From Mucidula mucida (lineage: Eukaryota; Basidiomycota; Agaricomycetes; Agaricales; Physalacriaceae): DNA of 64,000 bases. Below are positions 54,801-64,000 of this stretch, one piece after another. The stretch is from contig JADNYV010000172.1 of NCBI GenBank assembly GCA_015501055.1, positions 1 to 64,000 on the forward strand, given 5' to 3'. The number at the start of each line of letters is the position of its first letter. The stretch's first letter is position 1. Below the pieces are notes generated by a model. It worked only from the letters and a program-made list of their open reading frames with translations, did not search any database and was not told the origin of the DNA. The position numbers and the translations under genes are program-made.

Positions 54801-55202
54801 TTTATCTTGTAACGTTTTACATGTGTACGACGCTCCCCGGAACCCTCATTGTATTTTCCCGCATCGCATACTTATTGTATTTTAAATTATGTATCTTTAC
54901 TAGCTATCTACGTGCTCTCCTAAATGCTAATCGTCCTTGCGTTTTTCACCATCTCAGGAATGTTTGCTTGGCAAGTCTTCGCCGATGTCACTAGTCCTTG
55001 CAGCAAAATAGAGGAGCCCTCATGGGAGGTGTCAAGACTGACAGGTACCGAGAATACCATGGCTCGGCGAAGTTGTAATCTTGCAGGGTTGACAGGAAGA
55101 TTGAAAAGGGAAGATACGTTTTGGGAGAGAGGTGTTATTGGGAGAGGCGCGGGCAATGAAATCCATGGAGAAGTCAACACTCAGAGGAAAGGAGAGGGAG
55201 AT
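54801..55202. other. intergenic, nothing recognised
   Basis: AT-rich DNA ahead of the duplicated tract; the plus-strand frame from 54924 shows no motif. Confidence 0.4.
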
Positions 55203-56484
55203 TTACACTCAGCGCCTTCCTTGCTCATCTACTCACGAGTCGCTACGGCTGCGCACGAGCGGCCTCACGAATCGTCTCCCCGCTACTACTTACCTACCTA
55301 TATCCAAACTCATCGTTTAGTCATTTTGTTACACACTTTACGATGCCACAAATATAACTATGCGAAAGTAATCGAGGGGCGCAGATCAAAACTACACCTT
55401 GCGCTGCACAGTAAAGTCGGTTTGAAACAATGGCCGGCACCATCAGTCACATGACGCTATTTACTGACAATGAACGCGGCTTCACGACTCTATTCAGAAC
55501 CACCACCATCACTAGCAGTGCCTCCTTGTAAGTTTCGTCTCTGGCATCATAAAGTCCCATAACTGAAGCTTAGAAAAGCCATTGCAATGAATTCTCACCA
55601 GACTGTTTCTCGCATCACAGATGTTGTGCCCGCCAACTTTCTTTGCGACAATCAAACAATGCAGAAAATCGCCGACTCACAACTGTCAGATGAAAAGGCT
55701 CTATCATTGTTAGAGGCGAATCTTTCCGTCCTCGAATCGCGCCAACAGCGTCTCAAAGACGAGCTGGCAAGCGTCGAACAACTCATTTCGGAGGCGGTCT
55801 CCGAGCAGACGCGCCTACGCTCCTCTATTGAGACTCATAAATCCCTCCTTGCCTATACTCCCGTCCGCGCCCTGCCAGGGGAGGTCCTGAGCGAGATTTT
55901 CCTTCATTACATCGCCATTTCCCAACCCACGCGGGGATCTGTTTTCAAAGAGATTGTTGCCTGCTTCAGCATCCGTGCTCGTATCCTACAGGTCTGCCGT
56001 CGCTGGCGCACTACAGCTTTGGCTGATCCTCGTCTGTGGACCACTATCCCTTTGATTGGTTCAGGCGAACCCTTCTATGACGACGAGGAAGGTACGGATG
56101 ACAAAGAAGAAAAGACATTCGCCCATCCTATGATATCTGGGTCTCCTCAAGAGCGGACTGCATATTGGAAGGTGCTGGAAGGCAGAATAAAGCGAACATC
56201 TTCGCTGCCTTTGCAACTACTCTTCCATTACGACGATTATGGTAGTAGCATCGTCAATCGCGACGACACAATTTCCTCGCTGAAGACCTTTATTCGCTTG
56301 TTCCCACGAGCAGACACCATTTCCCTCCATATCGAAGCAGACAGTGAAGACTTCAGATCCTTCATGGGCAATTTCGACATTCCCCATACTGACGGAGTCC
56401 ACACCGCCCGGGTTGACGTTGACGACGAAGTATTCGGGCGAAGAATTGTCTCCGCACTACCGAATGTAGAGGTGTTAGCCACGA
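55203..56484 (+). repeat. 1282-base direct repeat, copy 1 (identical to 59044-60325)
   Basis: From TTACACTCAGCGCC to TTAGCCACGA the sequence matches 59044-60325 at a constant offset of 3841 with no mismatch that I could see. It includes about 380 bases of upstream DNA and about 300 codons of the F-box gene. Both ends are abrupt. Confidence 0.9.
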
Positions 56485-57298
56485 CAACAAGGATCGTTGA
56501 TCAGTGGTTCACTGGTGCATCAACCGCAGGACATTGCCTGCGCAGTCTGCACATTCTGGACGACTGCTTTTCCATACCGTTTCTACAAGTGTTGGATCTC
56601 CTAGATCGCGCGCGCTGCTTGAGACACTCAAGCTCGCGGGGATCTCCATTATGCCTTCTGTTGGCACCCTTCGTGTTGTTACCCATACGCTCCTGTCGAC
56701 ATTCCACCTTCCTTCTGTGACGGCAGAGGAAAATGATGCCGTTTTCGAACATTTGACCCTCCCCGCTCTCCGGTCCCTCTCTTTTGGGGTCAATCACGAT
56801 CCCTACTGTTGGCCCCGCCCAAGTAACCTCTCATTTCTTCAACGCTCCCATTGTATGTTGACGGAGCTTGGATTCTGTCATTGCCTGGTCGACGAGCAAC
56901 CCCTTGTGGCACTGCTTACAGCTCAAAGCAAATTCACAACCCTCCGGCTCAACTTTTCTGCTGATGACGCAGTCGGACGCGGTGCACCCATTCCAACGCC
57001 GATCCTGGTCTTTCTTTCTAAGAAGCCTAAGGGTGCCTCAGCCTATCATTTACCAGCATTGACGGTCCTCAAGGTTTCCGTGGTTCCACGGCAGCTGAAG
57101 GCTGTGAAACGGATGATTCAGTCACGATCTACAGCTCAAGCGAAGAAGTCTGGAATTGCGACACTTCTAGAAGTGGACATTGATGTACAGACCAAGCAGA
57201 GTGAAGAGGATATCAAGAAGGACGAGCACACAGCCCTGTTCAAGGCATTTACGGACAAGGGCATGGTGATCCGGATCTCTTACAGATACGTATATTAA
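55587..57298 (+). pseudogene. second-family F-box-like gene, frameshifted copy
   Basis: It opens MNSHQTVSRITDVVPANFL, followed by a coiled coil (LEANLSVLESRQQRLKDELA, SVEQLISEAVSEQTRLRSSI) and an F-box-like motif (RALPGEVLSEIFLHYIAI, ILQVCRRWRTTALADPRLW). At about 56614 one C is missing from a GCGCGC(C)GCTG run relative to the intact copy, shifting the frame. The rest (LETLKLAGISIMPSVGTLRV ... VIRISYRYVY) continues in the other frame to 57298. The N-terminal 300 codons are identical to the copy at 59428; the C-terminal part is clearly diverged. Confidence 0.85.
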
Positions 57299-58091
57299 GT
57301 AGGTATTCAATCTTAGTTATAACACGCACTGTCATTAGCATGTCCTATTTTAAGTACTCACTCATGCGACATGTGGACTCCTAGACGTTGCGCAATCTTA
57401 GCCTCTATCTCCGTAGCCAGGACGATAGGTCCTGTGACCTGTCAATGGGTCAAGTCCAATATCTGTTGACACTCGAGGTTCAACGCAAATATTCAACTGC
57501 TCTATGCACGGGCAACGGTATTGCAATTCGGGGTTTGGCGGTAGATGTCCCCCAAGTTATACACCCCTCGAGACAACAAATTTTGCACCCGCCGCATCCC
57601 GCTCTGCAGATCACTAAGCCTGCCATCGTTTTCAATTGCACTCGCAGGCCACACCACATAGCCAGTTAACCGATTGATTAGATTAGAGAGAGTACCTGAA
57701 AGGTACCCTCTCTTCCTTCCTCCGCCACGGGAACAGTCAACAGAGGCGTCGGCATCAGACGTGGATGATTGATGGTCTGACTGATCCATTCTCGCATCGG
57801 GCACGCGTTTCTCACACGCACACACGCGGCGCCTATAAGTGATGCATGTACGCCATCTCCTCAACTTATCATCATAGGGATGAACAAGCCCCGGGTCTGT
57901 TTAATGTGAATTCTTCTCCCCACCACTCACTGAAGTCGGCTACCAACGTTACCGAAAACCAGAGGCCCCACAGCATCTTCTCATCTCCTCAATCAACTAA
58001 AGATACACGGGTATTCCTATGGTTAGTGATTTCTCTATCTCTCCCACCTCGGCTCAAGGACGTTCAGTCCAAGGCCGAGAGATAACTTCAA
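57299..58091. other. 3' flank shared with the tandem copy, with hairpin
   Basis: 57664-57850 parallels 61330-61510: GATTAGATTAGAGAG, a hairpin (57685-57713), CTTCCTTCCTCC, CACGGGAACAGTCAACAGA, CTGATCCAT, and CACACGCACACACGCGGCGCCTATAAGTGATGC. This confirms that the duplicated unit runs through the 3' flank. No gene is seen. Confidence 0.5.
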
Positions 58092-58306
58092 TGCATGTGG
58101 CATACGACTTTATCAACATCTCATCGTCTTCGGATCCATCACCGCCGGGCTACGTCACCGTACGCTCCGAGGACGAAGTCATCGCCCTCCTAGGGCTCTC
58201 CAAGTCGTCTTCGTCGTTACCACACATATCAGACCTAGTAGAAATCACATTCGACGACACCACAAACTATGGGATGTGTATAGCGGGCAAATATGGGTGG
58301 TGTTAA
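58092..58306 (+). CDS. short hypothetical ORF
   Basis: 71 codons from MHVAYDFINISSSSD to GMCIAGKYGWC. Acidic, with a Ser-rich patch and two Cys near the end. No paralogue in the window and no recognised family. Low support. Confidence 0.2.
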
Positions 58307-59043
58307 CTCCTTCCTTTTTATCAAAACATCGCCGCTGGTGCTGCACGTCCTCCAATGCTAGTATTTGAATTACAGATCAGACGCCGGAAAGCTCAAGTTG
58401 TGAACGTACTACAGCTTCTCCAGGTCGAACATTTTCCCGATGGGCAGTCCCAGTATCGTCTAAACGCTTGTCGACAAATGATCAAGAACAACTGACCTGG
58501 AACGTCTGGTGGTGGAGGCCAACTCTAGTAGCGGTTGAGGCGCACCTCCAGCGCCGCTGATCAGACGCTACAGCAGCGACACCAAGTATAAGCTCGATGA
58601 TTAACACGAAGTATCGTCCGTCTGCGCTGCAACCATAACATCTCGTCTGATAGCCGGAAATTGGACCACACAACACATCCCTCTCCTCGTTGTACTTCCT
58701 GATATGTCCCACCCGCACCAGGAGGATAATCGCCCGTCGTAAACACAACACCCTGCTTGTGTCATGGTAAGGAAGCTCATCATCATAAAATTCCACGGGC
58801 CGCAGAGCTCAAACTCTCTGCGCTCCTTGGATAATGAGAAAAGCAAGGGACGGCGCGCTCAGCTGGGATCACCGTCCCAGAAAGAAGTATGTCCTTTGTT
58901 GAATCACCAGCCCAACACCGATCTCTAAGAGTCAAGACTCACTTGTTATAGAAAACTTCACCCGGACGGTATATCCTATACCTCGAGTTGGCCGCAAGAC
59001 ACGCCGAGCGCCTCACTATGCGCATAACCCGGCATCATATGGA
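58307..59043. other. intergenic, nothing recognised
   Basis: Minus-strand frames at 58482-58846 overlap one another in different frames and show no motif. The second copy of the 1282-base repeat begins right after. Confidence 0.4.
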
Positions 59044-60325
59044 TTACACTCAGCGCCTTCCTTGCTCATCTACTCACGAGTCGCTACGGCTGCGCACGAG
59101 CGGCCTCACGAATCGTCTCCCCGCTACTACTTACCTACCTATATCCAAACTCATCGTTTAGTCATTTTGTTACACACTTTACGATGCCACAAATATAACT
59201 ATGCGAAAGTAATCGAGGGGCGCAGATCAAAACTACACCTTGCGCTGCACAGTAAAGTCGGTTTGAAACAATGGCCGGCACCATCAGTCACATGACGCTA
59301 TTTACTGACAATGAACGCGGCTTCACGACTCTATTCAGAACCACCACCATCACTAGCAGTGCCTCCTTGTAAGTTTCGTCTCTGGCATCATAAAGTCCCA
59401 TAACTGAAGCTTAGAAAAGCCATTGCAATGAATTCTCACCAGACTGTTTCTCGCATCACAGATGTTGTGCCCGCCAACTTTCTTTGCGACAATCAAACAA
59501 TGCAGAAAATCGCCGACTCACAACTGTCAGATGAAAAGGCTCTATCATTGTTAGAGGCGAATCTTTCCGTCCTCGAATCGCGCCAACAGCGTCTCAAAGA
59601 CGAGCTGGCAAGCGTCGAACAACTCATTTCGGAGGCGGTCTCCGAGCAGACGCGCCTACGCTCCTCTATTGAGACTCATAAATCCCTCCTTGCCTATACT
59701 CCCGTCCGCGCCCTGCCAGGGGAGGTCCTGAGCGAGATTTTCCTTCATTACATCGCCATTTCCCAACCCACGCGGGGATCTGTTTTCAAAGAGATTGTTG
59801 CCTGCTTCAGCATCCGTGCTCGTATCCTACAGGTCTGCCGTCGCTGGCGCACTACAGCTTTGGCTGATCCTCGTCTGTGGACCACTATCCCTTTGATTGG
59901 TTCAGGCGAACCCTTCTATGACGACGAGGAAGGTACGGATGACAAAGAAGAAAAGACATTCGCCCATCCTATGATATCTGGGTCTCCTCAAGAGCGGACT
60001 GCATATTGGAAGGTGCTGGAAGGCAGAATAAAGCGAACATCTTCGCTGCCTTTGCAACTACTCTTCCATTACGACGATTATGGTAGTAGCATCGTCAATC
60101 GCGACGACACAATTTCCTCGCTGAAGACCTTTATTCGCTTGTTCCCACGAGCAGACACCATTTCCCTCCATATCGAAGCAGACAGTGAAGACTTCAGATC
60201 CTTCATGGGCAATTTCGACATTCCCCATACTGACGGAGTCCACACCGCCCGGGTTGACGTTGACGACGAAGTATTCGGGCGAAGAATTGTCTCCGCACTA
60301 CCGAATGTAGAGGTGTTAGCCACGA
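59044..60325 (+). repeat. 1282-base direct repeat, copy 2
   Basis: Matches 55203-56484 without visible mismatch; it carries the promoter region and the first roughly 300 codons of the intact second-family F-box gene. Confidence 0.9.
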
Positions 60326-61113
60326 TAGCACGGACCATTGATCAGTGGTTCACTGGGACATCAATTGCTGGACATCGCCTGCGCAGTCTGCACCTTCTCG
60401 ACCACTGGTCTGCCATACCGCTTGCACAAGTGTTGAATCTCCTAGAGCGCGCGCCGCTGCTCGAGACACTAAAAGTTACTCGCATCTCCATTACTCCCTC
60501 TGTCGGGACCCTTCGTGCCGTCACCCATACGCGCCTTTCAGTGTTCTACATCTCAGTTCGTGTCACGCAGGCGGAAAACGATGCCATCTTCGAACATGTG
60601 ACGCTCCCCGCTCTCCGATCCCTCTCGTTTAGGGGCGACAAGCAGCTCTGGCCCCGTCCGAATAACCTCTCATTCCTTCAGCGGTCCGGTTGCATGTTGA
60701 CGGAGCTTGCATTTTGTCAATACCTGGTCGATGAGCAACGCCTTGTGGCATTGCTCACTGCTCAGAGCCAACTCACCACCCTCCAGCTCCATTTGTTCGC
60801 TGATGGCATTCCAATGCCAATTTTGGAACTTCTTTCTGCAAAGCCCAAGGGCGCCTCAGGTTTTCCTTTACCAGCGTTGACAAGCCTCGGGGTTTCCGTA
60901 CTTCCACGGCAGCTGAAGGCGGTGAAACGGCTGATCCAGTCACGATCTGCAGCTCAAGCGCAGAAGTCCGGCATCGCGACGCTCAAAGAAGTGGACATCG
61001 AAGTACAGACAAAGCAGAGGGGAGATAATATTAAGAAGGACGAGCACACAGTCCTGTTCCAGGAACTCACGAACAACGGCGTGGAAATACGGATTTCTTA
61101 CGGATATGTGTAG
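59428..61113 (+). CDS. second-family F-box-like protein, intact
   Basis: A single exon of 561 residues. Coiled coil at about 35-95 (LEANLSVLESRQQRLKDELA and the following helix), F-box-like at about 90-145 (RALPGEVLSEIFLHYIAI, LQVCRRWRTTALADPRLWTT), an acidic insert (DDEEGTDDKEEK), then LRR-like repeats (LRSLHLLDHW, LLETLKVTRISI, TLPALRSLSF, LTTLQLHLF) and a C-terminal EVDIEVQTKQ...GVEIRISYGYV. It probably serves as an SCF-type substrate receptor; the substrate is unknown. Its 5' flank and N-terminal half are identical to the broken tandem copy at 55587. Confidence 0.85.
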   Translation: MNSHQTVSRITDVVPANFLCDNQTMQKIADSQLSDEKALSLLEANLSVLESRQQRLKDELASVEQLISEAVSEQTRLRSSIETHKSLLAYTPVRALPGEVLSEIFLHYIAISQPTRGSVFKEIVACFSIRARILQVCRRWRTTALADPRLWTTIPLIGSGEPFYDDEEGTDDKEEKTFAHPMISGSPQERTAYWKVLEGRIKRTSSLPLQLLFHYDDYGSSIVNRDDTISSLKTFIRLFPRADTISLHIEADSEDFRSFMGNFDIPHTDGVHTARVDVDDEVFGRRIVSALPNVEVLATIARTIDQWFTGTSIAGHRLRSLHLLDHWSAIPLAQVLNLLERAPLLETLKVTRISITPSVGTLRAVTHTRLSVFYISVRVTQAENDAIFEHVTLPALRSLSFRGDKQLWPRPNNLSFLQRSGCMLTELAFCQYLVDEQRLVALLTAQSQLTTLQLHLFADGIPMPILELLSAKPKGASGFPLPALTSLGVSVLPRQLKAVKRLIQSRSAAQAQKSGIATLKEVDIEVQTKQRGDNIKKDEHTVLFQELTNNGVEIRISYGYV

Positions 61114-61337
61114 TATTAAGTGTATTGTAATATTCGTTATAACACGTACTTCTATCGTCAGCTTGTGTCACTGTTTGCCTGTTTCTGACCGAGTTGAATA
61201 AAGTGACGATTAGCCATTCAGAACGCTGGCGTAGGAACGTGAAGAAAAATGCAGATGATTCGTGTACTAGCCTGGCATCGTTCTCAGTTGCACTCGCAGG
61301 CCACAACTGCACTGCCAGTCAAGCGAATGATTAGATT

Positions 61338-61365
61338 AGAGAGGGTACCTTCAGGTACCCTCTCT
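61338..61365. repeat. perfect 12-bp stem hairpin
   Basis: AGAGAGGGTACC-TTCA-GGTACCCTCTCT. It has a close counterpart at 57685-57713 with one stem mismatch and a five-base loop. Located about 225 bases after the F-box stop codon in both copies. Confidence 0.7.
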
Positions 61366-61509
61366 TCCTTCCTCCGACACGGGAACAGTCAACAGAAGCC
61401 TCAGCATCAACGGTGACTGATTGTATGACTGATCCATCTGTGAGCCTTACTCAGGCAAGCACGCTTCTCTCACACGCACACACGCGGCGCCTATAAGTGA
61501 TGCGTGTAC

Positions 61510-62874
61510 TGTTCCCGATGTACCATGCTGTCCAGATACACACCAAAGTGGCATGTCCGAAGTCTTGCCAGTCCAACCGCATCATTGCCTTTCCAGCGCA
61601 TCTTAACGGCGGAAGCAAAATTACCAACCGGCCCAAATTACTCTAAAGACCACGGGGAACGGTGATTATATATTCGAATGTCCATAGACGAAAGTAGGGG
61701 GAGGCAGGTGATAGTTTCCGTCGGCATGACCTCGAGGGATTTCACGAGCATCAGTATCTGGTCCCGGTCGCTGACATCCGTCTGATCGTCGTATTTCTTT
61801 ATGGTTATAGTCAGGTTGAGGAAAGCGAGACTATGGGTCTGCGAAAGGATAGAATGGAGGGTATGGTCCGCAAGTGGCACACTAGTAAGCGAAAGGCTGG
61901 TGAGACCGTTCATACATTTGGAACGAATGATACAGGGAATCGTTGTGAGACGCGGAAGGGCCAGCATGACCCGTAGAAGAGGGAAGCGTCAGAGCATTAA
62001 TGACGGGCACCGACATGACATCGAGCTTGCTCAATTTCGAGCAGGTGATCGGAGTGTACGGCGGTCCAATCTCGTCGTCGCTGAAATCCCATTGAGGCAT
62101 GAAGAGGATTTCAAGTGACGGACACCTCCCAATCAGATGCACCCATTCCTCGTCATCATCGAATTTGATGTCCATAGGACAAAGCTCCAGCTCCGTGATT
62201 TGATCCCACGGAAATACAACGTCCTGCGTACCTTGACCAAGAGTCAATTTCGTAAGGCGAGGACAGTCTTTGAAGACAGATTTCAAGGCTTCATATTCAT
62301 ACAGCCCGGGTGGAATACAATAAAGACGCACGGCCTCAAGGCGAGGAAGTCGGTTGGGAAGTGAAGCGTAGAGAATATCCAAGCCCCCTGGCCAATCCGA
62401 CAGTTGAAATTCCCGCCACCGGTGCGACTCTGACAGGACGATGTCGAGCATGCGCCGCAGGACCTTGGGGTTTGTCGTCGTCGTTGAGAGCTACGCTTAA
62501 AAGTCCCTGACGAGAACGCTGGATGACTGCCTTCAGACGTTCCACATCTGCTTTGCTCTGCGCCGCTTCCGGAAAATAAACATCCATAGTCGACCAAAAC
62601 GATTGAAGGGACAAAGCAACGTTTCGCCATATCTGGCAAACGTGGCTGAGCTGCCATATGGAACCAGATGCATCGAATGCGTTGAAATCGGCGGGGCTAG
62701 AAAGTGTGTACAGCGGCTGGTCAGTCGCTGGGACATTCGAGGTACGGAGTCGCTGAAGAAAGGCGGAGTTCTTATAGTCATCTTCGTGGCAGAGACTTCG
62801 TCTGGCGAAAGCACCACAGTTGTGACATTGGCGAAAGCACCACAGTTGTGACATTGGGACGCAATGTGCTGCAT
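61510..62874 (-). pseudogene. F-box-like gene of main family, multiply broken
   Basis: It starts at 62874 with MQHIASQCHNCGAFA. A 26-base unit is duplicated in tandem (62824-62875 region), repeating the Cys-pair codons and shifting the frame. The coiled-coil segment between TDQ and the F-box is deleted. Then come IWQLSHVCQIWRNVALS, a shift near 62470, MLDIVLSESHRWREFQLS, TLGQGTQDVVFPWDQITELEL, another shift near 61970, CMNGLTSLSLTSVPLAD, and a decayed C-terminal end down to about 61510. The family match is clear; function is lost. Confidence 0.8.
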
Positions 62875-63012
62875 TCTACTAAAAACAAATGGTAAGGACG
62901 CGTTTCCGAAGGCGTAGATACGCCGCGCACTAGATACCTTAGAAGACAGAAAATGCGTCGACTTTGGTGGGCACGTCGGAGAACCCAGCGACGCGTTTGA
63001 AGATGGTGGTTC
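62875..63012 (-). promoter_or_regulatory. conserved upstream block of broken F-box gene
   Basis: On the minus strand GAACCACCATC...GGGTTCTCCGACGTGC, then GCGCGGCGTATCTACGCC and ACGCGTCCTTACCATTTG...TTTTTAG, in the order seen upstream of the other main-family genes. Confidence 0.5.
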
Positions 63013-63500
63013 GGAAGAGAGTCGTGATCGACCCATGTTTGCATGTGCTTGAAATTGATCAAGAAGAATATTTACTAGTGACTTTTGAGCGGGCTTATGG
63101 ATACACACGACTAGATATACGATGAATGTGGCATAGTTCTACATATCCAGCATGGAGTTCACTCTTCCAAACTTACAATATGTTGTGAGGATCAAACCAG
63201 GAAGAGTGGCTGCACTGAAGTGCTTCCTGTATCTGTTGATAACCTGGTCTGGAAGTGAATCAGAGGTTCTTGTCAGTCCTGGTAAATAAGGCATCTACCA
63301 AGCACTATAACCGAAACGACCCGGGGTTCCCTAACGTGAATGCTGAGACTTTCCCTTCGAAGTCTGTGCGCCACATGCAGTCCCAAAATATTTTGATCGT
63401 ATCTTGGCACTAATGAAAACCTACTTCACTGAGAGAAGGTCCATCAAGTCTTCACTTGTGGGCCACGTAAACGTCCGTCTATAGAACTTTCATCCAAACT
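63013..63500. other. intergenic, nothing recognised
   Basis: Spacer between divergently placed genes' outer flanks. No feature is supported. Confidence 0.4.
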
Positions 63501-64000
63501 TCAATGCGCTACATACAGTCGCCCTTCATACGGCTTCAAGTCATAGACGGCACCTTCCTCGACAGCGTAGTTGCCCAACACAAACTGCCACTTTCCACTC
63601 TCAACCTCAACCTTGGCGGCGCTGTCACTGAAATTCAATAAAACCAATGCTTGCGAATCGCCATGTGTCCTCTTGTACGCCAACACCTGTCCATGGTCCG
63701 GGAGGATGAGCTCAAATTCGCCAAAGATCTACAAATCGCGTTCAGAAGTGTGTCAATCAGGCAAGAGGCTGGACCTACCAGGATAGGATACTGTTTCCGT
63801 ATGACCAATGCCTTCTTCCAAAATGCCAGCACGCTCTCTTCGTCATTGAGCTGCGATGCGGCGTTCCAGGACTTGTAATCGTCGTTGACGCGCATCCACG
63901 GAGTATCCCCGCTCGTAAATCCGGCATGCGAGGAAGCATCCCACTGATGACAGACGTTAGGCCAAATCCAGTTAGGGACATTGTTTATTGGTTTACCTGC
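63501..64000 (-). CDS. GH13 alpha-glucosidase (maltase/isomaltase type), 3' end only
   Basis: Partial gene running off the window. Exons read on the minus strand: 63997..64000 (edge), 63779..63943 and 63501..63728, with GT-AG introns of 53 and 50 bases. Content: WDASSHAGFTSGDTPWMRVN, the GH13 region around the substrate loop of oligo-1,6-glucosidases and maltases; SVLAFWKKALVIRKQYPIL; IFGEFELILPDHGQVLAYKR; then the C-terminal beta domain ALVLLNFSDSAAKVEV to LYVAH. These enzymes hydrolyse terminal alpha-glucosidic bonds. The catalytic Asp/Glu residues lie upstream, outside the window. Confidence 0.85.

Noticed and set aside
58092..58306. Short ORF ending KYGWC as a mating-pheromone precursor
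   Set aside because: The stop follows the Cys directly, so there is no CaaX end, and the usual Glu-Arg type processing site is not seen.

Overview
This window looks like a repeat- and paralogue-rich accessory region of a filamentous basidiomycete (mushroom-class, Agaricomycetes-like) nuclear genome. The grounds are: genes on both strands with many very short GT-AG introns (44-57 bases); large families of F-box-like/leucine-rich-repeat-like proteins; intron-containing tRNA genes; a chromodomain Ty3/gypsy retrotransposon; and a hAT-type transposon. There are no bacterial-style operons. Products were named by reading the translations; no database search was run.

Layout. 1-6.1 kb: a decayed F-box gene, an intact F-box gene (2001-3722), and a head-to-head pair of another LRR-like family, one copy apparently intact and one decayed. 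6.4-20.5 kb: a tRNA-rich segment with three tRNA-Asn(GTT), three tRNA-Gly(GCC) and one tRNA-Tyr(GTA), all with introns, plus two paralogues of an unknown low-complexity nuclear-type protein (8340-9856 and 17064-18452). Their order and orientation fit an inverted segmental duplication. A decayed F-box gene and decayed GH79-like glycosidase remnants lie between them. 20.6-21.7 kb: a p31comet-like (MAD2L1-binding) spindle-checkpoint gene. 22.4-35.3 kb: a nest of transposable elements inside one F-box gene. It holds a near full-length Ty3/gypsy element with a 5-bp target duplication, a second rearranged element, a hAT element inserted in one LTR with an 8-bp target duplication, and a MITE with TA target duplication. 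35.8-41 kb: a short-chain dehydrogenase, two tandem paralogues of an unknown small protein, and a frameshifted F-box gene. 43-46.4 kb: two further broken F-box genes. 47.2-49.6 kb: an inverted pair of genes for a small secreted two-module protein, one intact and one frameshifted. 51.3-54.8 kb: a second short-chain dehydrogenase and an intact four-exon gene of unknown function. 55.2-61.1 kb: two tandem copies of a second F-box family that share a 1282-base tract identical by eye. 61.5-62.9 kb: another broken F-box gene. 63.5 kb to the edge: the 3' end of a GH13 alpha-glucosidase.

How it fits together. The dominant theme is birth and death of F-box-like genes: about ten loci, of which only two long ones (2001-3722, 59428-61113) read through without lesions. 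F-box proteins usually act as substrate receptors of SCF ubiquitin ligases; here that is inferred from the fold pattern only. Paralogues of the main family also share upstream non-coding blocks, so whole transcription units were copied. Transposons have repeatedly landed in these genes. The most unusual items are the probable gene-conversion tract, the nested insertions with readable target duplications, the tRNA genes whose exons are identical but whose introns all differ, and the small secreted protein built from two repeated modules.
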